Assembly: GCF_008369115.1 (NCBI RefSeq)
Contig: NZ_VOAZ01000004.1
Location: 124,001 to 188,000, forward strand
Source: Psychrobacter sp. ANT_WB68
GTDB taxonomy: Bacteria > Pseudomonadota > Gammaproteobacteria > Pseudomonadales > Moraxellaceae
Direction of reading: 5' to 3'
DNA length: 64,000 bases
Shown: positions 37,945-45,738 of the stretch, in pieces
How the letters are laid out: each line of letters opens with the position of its first letter
Numbering within the stretch: the stretch's first letter is position 1
Position numbers and translations under genes: made by a program
Notes under the pieces: generated by a model
What the model was told of the DNA's origin: nothing
The model's database searches: none
The model's input: the letters and a program-made list of their open reading frames with translations, nothing else

Positions 37945-38658
37945 ATGCCTTTCACCGATGAAAAAATAGATGCCCTGAACGCTCAAGAAAATGCGTATCC
38001 ACTGGAGTTTTTTCGAGAATTTGCGCAAGAGGTTACCGTCTATGAAGACGATGATATTTGGGTCGTCGATAAGCCTGCAGGATTATTGAGTGTCGATGGT
38101 AAAACGCTAAAAGTGAGTTTATTGGCGCGGCTTGAGCGTGCCAATCCGGCGGTCAAATTGATTCATCGCTTAGATATGGATACCTCAGGGCTACTGATTT
38201 TTGCCAAAAATGCCGCCGCGCAAAGCCATATTAGTAAGCAGTTTATTGAGCGGCTGCCACAAAAAAGCTATCAAGCGCGTGTCTTTGGTCAGTGGCAAAG
38301 CGTTGGTGCCAAGGGTGAAATATCGGTGCCAGTACGTTATGAGCCGGAAACCAAACCGCGCCATATCGTTGACCCTAACTGGTCAAAGCATGCATTAACC
38401 CTGTATGAGGTGCTAGCGCATGAAGAGTGTAACGGTTACACAGTCACACGTGTACTGTTAAAACCAGTCACCGGTCGCAGTCATCAGCTGCGCGTGCATA
38501 TGGTCCATGTCGGACATGTGATGATTGGCGACCCGATTTATGCAGAAGGCGCTGCCTTAGACATTGCGCCAAGACTGAATCTGCATGCGCAGCAACTGCG
38601 TCTTAAGCATCCTACACTTGGCGCGTGGATGGATTGGGAAAGTCCAAGCCCTTTTTAA
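37945..38658 (+). CDS. RluA-family pseudouridine synthase
   Basis: A 237-residue enzyme that converts uridine to pseudouridine in RNA. The catalytic Asp is in the family motif LIHRLDMDTSGLLIFAK. The start of the fold is VVDKPAGLLSVDGK, and the late motifs GRSHQLRVHM and GDPIYA follow. There is no S4 domain, and the size is close to RluA of E. coli (219), which modifies 23S U746 and tRNA U32; the true target here cannot be read from sequence. Confidence 0.9.
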   Translation: MPFTDEKIDALNAQENAYPLEFFREFAQEVTVYEDDDIWVVDKPAGLLSVDGKTLKVSLLARLERANPAVKLIHRLDMDTSGLLIFAKNAAAQSHISKQFIERLPQKSYQARVFGQWQSVGAKGEISVPVRYEPETKPRHIVDPNWSKHALTLYEVLAHEECNGYTVTRVLLKPVTGRSHQLRVHMVHVGHVMIGDPIYAEGAALDIAPRLNLHAQQLRLKHPTLGAWMDWESPSPF

Positions 38659-38834
38659 GAGGTTTGTTTTTCTCTTTTCTATTTAAGCTTAGAGGCTATT
38701 TCATAAAAACCATCAGTTATAGTTTCTGTTATTATAGAATCAACTAAAATCCATAAATTTTAAAAATCTGATATTTTCATACTACTGTTATACGCTAAAT
38801 ATGACACTCATCATGCAAAAACAAGGATCGTATT

Positions 38835-40460
38835 ATGCTTGATATTACTGCTGCCAAGCAGGCGACTAAGAGTCGTTTCAAATCTAAGAAGCACTCATTA
38901 GATATTCCAGTAGATTATGAGGTGCTTATCATCGGCGCTGGTATTGCCGGTATAGGCATGGCTTGTCGATTACAGCAGCAAAAGCACAAAGGGCTGTTTG
39001 GACATAAAAGTCCAAGTCTCTTCAAAAACCTAGTAAAAAGGAAGCAGCAAAAAAGCACACAGCGATTTGTAGTATTAGAAAAACGCGCAGATTTGGGCGG
39101 TACGTGGGATTTATTTACTTATCCTGGTATTCGCTCTGATTCTGATGCGTTGACGTTTGGCTATAGTTTTAGACCGTGGCTGGATTATAGAATGCTAGCG
39201 GAAGGCGCGGATATTAAACGCTATATCGCTGCTACAGCACACGAGTTTGGTATCAGCGAACACATTCGTTATCAGAATGAAGTACAGCAACTATCTTGGT
39301 CTAGTGATGAGCAGCAATGGACGGCAATAGTCAAAAATCATGCCAGTGGGCAGGTATTTACCTTAACAGCCAAGTTTGTCGTTGGTGCAACTGGCTACTA
39401 TGATTATGAGCAAGGGTATCGCCCTGCTTTTGAAAACGAAGCAGATTTTCAAGGTGAAATCGTCCATCCACAGCATTGGCAAAATCTCAATTATGATGAT
39501 AAGAAAATCGTCATTATCGGTAGTGGCGCCACGGCCATGACGTTATTGCCAGCGCTAGTAGATGAGGCAGGTGAGCAATGCGCGCAGCATGTTACGATGC
39601 TACAGCGGTCGCCGACCTATGTGGCAAGTGTGCCGGGCGATGATCATGCGCTTGATTGGTTAGCGGGTCGGTTTTCACCCTTATCAAAGTCGCAGGCTTA
39701 TACCGTGTTACGTGCACGCAATGTATTGACGCAACAAGGAATCTATCGAGCGGCCACCTACGCGCCAAAAGCTATGAAAGCGCTCTTGAAAAGTGGCGTT
39801 AAAAAGGAGTTAAAAGGTAGCGGTATTGATGTGGCTCACTTTGTGCCTGACTATAATCCGTGGGAGCAACGGGTGTGCGCAGTGCCAGACAGTGATTTAT
39901 TTAAAGCATTGCATGGTAAGCGCGCCGCCGTCGTGACTGATAAGATTAGCCATTTCACCAAGACGGGCATCATGCTTGACTCTGGCAATCACCTCGATGC
40001 TGATATTATCGTTACTGCAACGGGACTCAAGATACAAATGCTGGGCGGGGCAAAGGTGTATGTCGACGGTCAATCGGTCGACATTGGTAGTCGTATGACT
40101 TACAAAGCGGTACTGGTCGAAGGTGTGCCTAATTTGGCGGCGCTGTTCGGTTATACCAATGCTTCATGGACACTAAAAATCGATTTGGCGTGTCAGTATG
40201 TGATACGGCTACTGAGTTATATGCATAAGCATCGCTACCAAGTTGCCATAGCGTGTGCACAGACCGACCATGCCGAAGCGCATGTTCAGCCAGATACGGT
40301 CATGGGCGCGCTATCGTCAGGCTACGTCAAGCGCGCGCAACACGAGCTGCCTAAGCAAGGCGATATCTATCCTTGGCGGGTCACCAATAATTATCTAAGT
40401 GACCGCGTGATGCTCAAGCACCGTAAAATAAAAGATGATTGGTTACGTTTTAGTCGCTAA
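38835..40460 (+). CDS. almA: AlmA-like flavin-binding monooxygenase
   Basis: A 541-residue FAD/NADPH-dependent monooxygenase. It has an N-terminal FAD motif (VLIIGAGIAGIGMACRL), the GTWDLFTYPGIRSDSD motif of Baeyer-Villiger-type enzymes, the NADPH motif (KIVIIGSGATAMTLLP) and the late ATG motif (IIVTATGLKIQML). PGIRSDSD, IHPQHW, RSPTYVASVP and YNPWEQRVC closely resemble Acinetobacter AlmA, implicated in growth on long-chain n-alkanes. Odd: a lysine-rich insertion of about 28 residues after the first Rossmann helix (about residues 51-78) and a 30-residue N-terminal extension. It stands alone; AAGGA lies upstream. The alkane role is inferred. Confidence 0.75.
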   Translation: MLDITAAKQATKSRFKSKKHSLDIPVDYEVLIIGAGIAGIGMACRLQQQKHKGLFGHKSPSLFKNLVKRKQQKSTQRFVVLEKRADLGGTWDLFTYPGIRSDSDALTFGYSFRPWLDYRMLAEGADIKRYIAATAHEFGISEHIRYQNEVQQLSWSSDEQQWTAIVKNHASGQVFTLTAKFVVGATGYYDYEQGYRPAFENEADFQGEIVHPQHWQNLNYDDKKIVIIGSGATAMTLLPALVDEAGEQCAQHVTMLQRSPTYVASVPGDDHALDWLAGRFSPLSKSQAYTVLRARNVLTQQGIYRAATYAPKAMKALLKSGVKKELKGSGIDVAHFVPDYNPWEQRVCAVPDSDLFKALHGKRAAVVTDKISHFTKTGIMLDSGNHLDADIIVTATGLKIQMLGGAKVYVDGQSVDIGSRMTYKAVLVEGVPNLAALFGYTNASWTLKIDLACQYVIRLLSYMHKHRYQVAIACAQTDHAEAHVQPDTVMGALSSGYVKRAQHELPKQGDIYPWRVTNNYLSDRVMLKHRKIKDDWLRFSR

Positions 40461-40479
40461 GATTTTTAGTGGCTTTTGT

Positions 40480-41421
40480 TTAATTTTTATCGATAAATTC
40501 AGCGACTTGTTTGCTGAGTATTTGCCATAAGGTTTCTTGTGCACTCTTACTGCCCCAGGCGTTATGTGGGCTAAATATCACCCGAGGATGGTTAGCAAGG
40601 GTTAATAAAGGATCGTCTTTGACAATCGGCTCTTGCTCAAATACATCAGTGGCATAACCAATAATTTTCTCGTTATGAATCGCATCAGTCAACGCTTGAC
40701 TATCAACGATACCGCCACGAGCGACATTAACAATCAGCGGCTTTTTAGCCATTTTTGCTAAAGTATCTGCCTTAATAAGATGCTTGGTTTGCTCGTTTAA
40801 TGGACAATGCAAACTCAGTACATCAGACTGCGCCAGCACGTCCTCAAACATTGTATAGTTATCATTACGCGGCGCACGCCCTTGATGCTCAGCCCACAAG
40901 ACAGTCATACCAAAAGCGCGAGCAATATCGGTAACGCGTTTACCGATAGTCCCAACGCCGATAATACCAAGCGTCTTATCTTCCAAATCTATCAGCGGTA
41001 TATCAAGCAAGCAAAAATTACCATTGTTTTCCCACGTACCATCAGCGACTTTTTCATGATAATGAATGCCAGCGCGCATAGCAGTGAGCATCAGCATAAA
41101 GGTATGTTCGGGCACGCTTTTGACCGCGTAACCAGCGACGTTATATAGCGCGATACCATGCTTAGCACAAGCGTCTTGATCGACGTTGTTCATACCGGTG
41201 GCAGTCAGCTGAATAAGCTTAAGCTTGGGTAAGTTGGCGATGACGTCAGCAGTGATTTGGACTTTATTGGTAATAATAATATCAGCGTCTTTGCAGCGCT
41301 CGATGATGAGCGCATTGTCTTTTGGCGTGTCATTATAAGTGATGTAGTCGCTGACACCGCGAGGCGCTGGTAAATCGATATTATCAGAAAAGGTGCCTTT
41401 GTCTAAAAAAACCGCTTGCAT
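40480..41421 (-). CDS. hprA: D-2-hydroxyacid dehydrogenase, glycerate dehydrogenase type
   Basis: A 313-residue NAD(P)-dependent dehydrogenase, probably reducing hydroxypyruvate to D-glycerate or a related 2-oxoacid. The cofactor motif reads LGIIGVGTIGKRV (about 147-159), and the catalytic Arg, Glu and His are in VNVARGG, FEQEP and SPHNAWGS. The N-terminal substrate domain includes LIQLTATGMNNVD. AAGGA precedes the ATG. Converges on the AlmA-like gene with only 19 bp between stops. The precise substrate is not determined by sequence. Confidence 0.83.
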   Translation of the reverse strand: MQAVFLDKGTFSDNIDLPAPRGVSDYITYNDTPKDNALIIERCKDADIIITNKVQITADVIANLPKLKLIQLTATGMNNVDQDACAKHGIALYNVAGYAVKSVPEHTFMLMLTAMRAGIHYHEKVADGTWENNGNFCLLDIPLIDLEDKTLGIIGVGTIGKRVTDIARAFGMTVLWAEHQGRAPRNDNYTMFEDVLAQSDVLSLHCPLNEQTKHLIKADTLAKMAKKPLIVNVARGGIVDSQALTDAIHNEKIIGYATDVFEQEPIVKDDPLLTLANHPRVIFSPHNAWGSKSAQETLWQILSKQVAEFIDKN

Positions 41422-41522
41422 GATGATTCCTTAATGTCCGTTTTATTGATTGTTTTTATATATAGAGTGATTATTGAGCTAATGTAGCACGTTGCAGGGT
41501 TTAGTCAAAAAGCGTACAGTAA

Positions 41523-41556
41523 AAAACCTCTACTTCAACATTGAAATAGAGGTTTT
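41523..41556 (-). terminator. Terminator after the tandem-receiver gene
   Basis: AAAACCTCTA pairs with TAGAGGTTTT, continued by TTCA/TGAA after one mismatch. It lies about 100 bp downstream of the response-regulator stop on the minus strand. Confidence 0.82.
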
Positions 41557-41657
41557 ATTTTATGGGGCAATAATTTTCTTATGCTTAATTTCTTAGCACT
41601 TCATTATCAGTAGTTAATCTTCAGCATCTCATATTGCTAAGTATGCTAAGCCCATGC

Positions 41658-42626
41658 TTATAAGGAGAAGCGCTTACGCAATCTGCCAATAAGGCTACGT
41701 ACGCGACTACTCAAGTCAATACGAACGTCGTTTTCAGGGTCATGCTCGACTTCATAACGTTTGACCAGGTCAGGACTGGCTTTGAGTTTTGCATGATGTT
41801 GGAATGCACGGTTGACGCTAATCTCAAGCAGGCTGGCGCGCATCGGTTTTGGTAAGCAGCGATAGACCTGACCTTTATTAATCAAGTCAATCAGTAAGCC
41901 CGCATCCTGAAATTCAGTCTGTACCAGGACCACTAAATGCGGCGCATCTTGTTTTAAGGTAAAGATAATCGGCGCAATGTTTTCGCCACTGACATTGATG
42001 TCGGTAATACACACGCCGATATCTTCATTCGCCAAATAATCGTAAGCTTCTTCTAAGCCTTCTGCATGCAGTACTTTATAACTGTGCGAAAACTGCTTGC
42101 TTATTTGCTCAATCAGCTCGTCAGTTTCATCGATCACCAAGAGCGTTTGCTTATTACCTGAGCTGTCGAACTGCTCAGCGTCTTCATCTGGGTTATACGT
42201 CAAAGCGATTTCGGTGGCGCGTCCGACGACGGCAAGTAGCTCTTCAGATTTGCACGGCTTGGTTAAATAACGGTAAATTTCACCATCGTTGATAGAACCA
42301 ATAATTGCGTTCAAATCGGCATAACCGGTCAATAAGATACGCATGGTAGACGGCGATACTTCTTTGACTTCGCGCAAGATATCAACACCAACACGCTCAG
42401 GCATACGTTGGTCACTGACTGCAACGTGTACGTGATTGTTTTTAATATAGTCAATATACTCAGTCGGGTCAGTAGTGATAAAAACGTCATGCGTTTTACG
42501 AAACAGCAGTTTCATAGAACGTAAGATACGTTGCTCATCGTCAATAAACGCCAACTTCGGTTTTGGTTCAGCACTTAGCTCAGCGGTACTAATGTTATTA
42601 TTGGTGTCGTTTTCCAATTCATTCAT
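41658..42626 (-). CDS. Tandem-receiver response regulator without output domain
   Basis: A 322-residue protein made of two receiver domains. The first (about 22-140) has the acidic pair IDDE, phospho-acceptor Asp72 in VSDQRMP, LLTGYAD and Lys123 in LTKPCK, so it looks fully functional. The second (about 160-285) has VIDETD, Asp209 in ITDINVSG and Lys in LPKPMR, with a weaker TAR-like region (VLVQTEF). The last 35 residues are charged and show no DNA-binding or enzymatic domain. It sits 84 bp downstream of the dCACHE kinase and is presumably its partner, acting through protein contacts. AAGGA precedes the ATG. Confidence 0.83.
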   Translation of the reverse strand: MNELENDTNNNISTAELSAEPKPKLAFIDDEQRILRSMKLLFRKTHDVFITTDPTEYIDYIKNNHVHVAVSDQRMPERVGVDILREVKEVSPSTMRILLTGYADLNAIIGSINDGEIYRYLTKPCKSEELLAVVGRATEIALTYNPDEDAEQFDSSGNKQTLLVIDETDELIEQISKQFSHSYKVLHAEGLEEAYDYLANEDIGVCITDINVSGENIAPIIFTLKQDAPHLVVLVQTEFQDAGLLIDLINKGQVYRCLPKPMRASLLEISVNRAFQHHAKLKASPDLVKRYEVEHDPENDVRIDLSSRVRSLIGRLRKRFSL

Positions 42627-42710
42627 GATGAGTTCCTTATGATGAATAATAGTGATATAGCTTTATATAATCATTAAAATAGCAATTAAAATAACAGCAA
42701 AACCTAGCGA

Positions 42711-45026
42711 TTACGCTGCTAGGCTTTGTTCTGTCAAATCATTATTAATCGGTAACATTAAGGTAAAGGTGGTGCCAACGCCTTCGGTCGAAACCGCTTT
42801 AATGTCACCATTATGCTGCTCCATAATCTGCTGACTGATGGCCATACCGAGACCCGTACCTTCGCCTGCGCCTTTAGTGGTAAAGAACGGCTCAAAGATT
42901 TGACCAAGCACTTCTGCGCTCATGCCTTTACCGTTGTCGCTGACATCGATATAGACATTGCTGTCATCGGCACGGGTACGCACTTCAATTTTGCCATCCG
43001 GTTTTTCTCCCATGGCTTGCGCGGCGTTATTGAGCAAGTTCACCAACACTTGGTTAATCTGTGACGGCGAGCATTTAACCTCAGGTGTCGGCGCAAAGTC
43101 AGTGACAATTTCTTGATGTCTGATAGAGTTACCAGCGATTTTAAGCGAGGCTTCGATACACTCCCGTACATCGATGGTCTTCACTTTTGACTCATCAAGA
43201 CGAGCAAAGTTGCGTAGATTTAGGACCATCTCGGTGATTTGCTCGACGCCAAATAGCGAGTCTTTAATCAGCTCTTTGAGCTCAGCTGACAAATCATCTT
43301 CTTGGATTTCATCCGACGCACGGACAATATCTGCCAATAGCTTATCAATCTTGCCATCAGTTGTCGTAGAGTCAGGCTTGATACCTTTTAAGCCTTGTAC
43401 CAATTCAATCAGCTCTTCGTATTGCTCGGTCAGCTGACCGATAATCTCAAGGTTGTTTTGCACATAAGACAATGGCGTATTTACTTCATGGGCAACACCA
43501 GCAACCATTTGTCCCAAAGTCGCCATTTTTTCTGAACGAATCAATTGCAGCTGGGAATTTTTCAGCTCTTTTAGCGTATCTTGCAGCTCAGCGGTACGTT
43601 CTTCAACTTTAATCTCAAGCTGCTGATTGATATTGGCAAGCTTACCTTCGTTAGATTGGATTCGATCCAGTAGGTCATTAATAGAGCCGTTGACTAGTCC
43701 AATCTCGTTGCGGCCTTCAGTGAATTTAACTTCGCTCAGCTTATTATATTGCTTGTCGTTAATCAGTTTTTCCGCTTGAGAGATTTTATCAGTGGTTTCT
43801 TTCAATGGTTTAAATGCCAGGAAAGTCAGCATAAAGTAAATCACGCCCGCTGTGATCAGTAGCGCCAGTGCAATCCAGTTAATCAAGTTTTCACTCAAGT
43901 TATCCGCGATGGCATTAATCTCAGCATCAGGCTGTACCACGATAAGTTTCCAATAAGTCTCAGGAATCTCGAACACATATGCTTGACTGCCGTTATAGTA
44001 GCTGTCTTTTGCCAGCTCGAAGCTCTGTAACAAGCGGCTATCCATAGCATTTTGCTTATTTTCACCGTTATTTAAATAAGCAGCGTAGTTCACTAAATAG
44101 TAGCCTTTAGCGGTACCGGTTTCGGCTTTATCAAGCGTGTTCAATACTTGCTGAACTTGCGGCGATACGCTAGCAGCAACACGCTCAATAGTCTCGTTAC
44201 GCTGAGCTTCTAAAAAGTTTAGTACAGGATTCCAAGCAGGGTCAGAGTTAATAACTTGTTTGATATCAAGCGGCGTACCGGTTTTTTCATCAATATAGCT
44301 TAAGCGTTCAGGGTTAGATGAGGCGATAACCTTGTCACTATTATCCAGCAATAGAATATAACCTGAGCCCGAGCTTTCGCTTAACTTAACAATATTTTCT
44401 TGTAGCTGGTTCAGCGTAAAGTTAACCGTGCTGGCGCCCCAGAACTTATTGTCACGTTCGATAGCAACACCGCAGCTCATTGCAAGCTCGCCTTTGGTTT
44501 GGCTGGCGCGGACATGGTTCCAGATGCAGCTTTCAGGTTTTAGCAATTTTAAAATACTAAACCAATCTTCTTGATAATAAGGGTTGGTAGGATTTGGGTC
44601 GCTCAATACCGTTTGATAATCGCCATTTTGACGCACCATCAAAAACGGATGGGTTGCAGCATTGGCACCCAGGGCGCCTTTTTCTGGCCAAATGCCGCCA
44701 CTACCTAATAAGTTATAATCACGCTTATCAAAAGCATTGGCGGTACTGGCTTGTAAAATCGCTTCTTGTGGTGGTAGCGTTTGTGCACTTTGCTGTAACA
44801 GCAAGGCACTACGCATGACGCGATTGATATCGGCGGAGATACTATTAACGGCGGTATTACCACGCTCAGCGACCAGCTTTGCTGACTCAAGGCGGATTTT
44901 ATCATGACCTTCTTTATCAACGACATAAACAACGACCGCAAGTACGACCGCAAAAGCAATGAACAAAATGGTGGTAACTTGGGTACTGACTTGATTAAAA
45001 AAGCCAACTTTTTTGGAGGCACTCAT
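42711..45026 (-). CDS. dCACHE-type sensor histidine kinase
   Basis: A 771-residue membrane kinase. A first helix (TILFIAFAVVLAVVVYVV, about 17-34) is followed by a large periplasmic region of about 350 residues with CACHE-like features (YYQEDWF, WGASTVNFTLNQL, GYILLLDNSDKVIASSNPE), a second helix (WIALALLITAGVIYFMLTFLAF), HAMP, a coiled coil (ANINQQLEIKVEERTAEL), phospho-acceptor His513 in VAHEVNTPL, N box NLLNNAAQAM, G1 DNGKGM and G2 GTGLGMAIS. The signal is unknown; dCACHE domains commonly bind small metabolites. I chose the ATG at 45026 (AAGGA 11 nt upstream); the frame reaches 45092. It is the first gene of a pair with the tandem-receiver protein. Confidence 0.85.
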   Translation of the reverse strand: MSASKKVGFFNQVSTQVTTILFIAFAVVLAVVVYVVDKEGHDKIRLESAKLVAERGNTAVNSISADINRVMRSALLLQQSAQTLPPQEAILQASTANAFDKRDYNLLGSGGIWPEKGALGANAATHPFLMVRQNGDYQTVLSDPNPTNPYYQEDWFSILKLLKPESCIWNHVRASQTKGELAMSCGVAIERDNKFWGASTVNFTLNQLQENIVKLSESSGSGYILLLDNSDKVIASSNPERLSYIDEKTGTPLDIKQVINSDPAWNPVLNFLEAQRNETIERVAASVSPQVQQVLNTLDKAETGTAKGYYLVNYAAYLNNGENKQNAMDSRLLQSFELAKDSYYNGSQAYVFEIPETYWKLIVVQPDAEINAIADNLSENLINWIALALLITAGVIYFMLTFLAFKPLKETTDKISQAEKLINDKQYNKLSEVKFTEGRNEIGLVNGSINDLLDRIQSNEGKLANINQQLEIKVEERTAELQDTLKELKNSQLQLIRSEKMATLGQMVAGVAHEVNTPLSYVQNNLEIIGQLTEQYEELIELVQGLKGIKPDSTTTDGKIDKLLADIVRASDEIQEDDLSAELKELIKDSLFGVEQITEMVLNLRNFARLDESKVKTIDVRECIEASLKIAGNSIRHQEIVTDFAPTPEVKCSPSQINQVLVNLLNNAAQAMGEKPDGKIEVRTRADDSNVYIDVSDNGKGMSAEVLGQIFEPFFTTKGAGEGTGLGMAISQQIMEQHNGDIKAVSTEGVGTTFTLMLPINNDLTEQSLAA

Positions 45027-45738
45027 GACGGGATTTGTCCTTGGGATTAGAGAGCACAAAGAAGATTGCCAATGGGATTTATTGGCTAACATGACTTATG
45101 TGATTATGCTAAAGGTAGATGAAGCTTAAAATGTATCTAATGAACACTTATAAAACACAGCTTCAGAAAGAATTCATATAACTTAAATTAATAATAATCA
45201 AATGAAAGCATAACTTAATGGACTATTATTGGTAATACTATTTCTATAGATGTCTAGAGAAACTCTGAAACAGCTATTGATGTATAAAAATATATATGGA
45301 ACAGGTAATCGGTTTACTTAGATAAGCGGGCTAATTCGATAAATTCTGTAATCTAGCTGCTCAAATGTGAAGTCGCATGTATCATACTAAGAAATAACTT
45401 ATTGCATTTTTTAACAATACAGCAACAATTATATGATGGCAATATTTTTTGGTTACTTGCGAGTCGTTATCTCGTTGTTTTATAAGACCAACTTATGCTT
45501 AGCTTTGCAACAATCTTGCCAAAATATGCTCTTGAAAAATTAACTTAACGCACTCATCTAGTCGCTAACGTTATATAATGGTCTGTTTTATCAATTGGCC
45601 GAGCTGACAAGTTGGGGGTTGTTGATATTTCCAATGACCAGCAGCTTATTAATGATACTAAGCTATTAATCCAGTTATGGTAGCTTGCCTCATTAACTAT
45701 CTATTTTCTTATCACCTGAGTACAAAAGACACCGCCTT
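45027..45738. other. 700-bp divergent gap upstream of rapA
   Basis: No credible gene on either strand. The region is AT-rich, holds a -10-like TATAAT at 45574-45579 in front of rapA, and must carry the promoter of the kinase operon. It is the longest gene-free stretch in the window. Confidence 0.5.
45574..45579 (+). promoter_or_regulatory. Possible -10 of the rapA promoter
   Basis: TATAAT about 160 bp before the rapA ATG; no good -35 at 16-18 bp. Confidence 0.38.
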
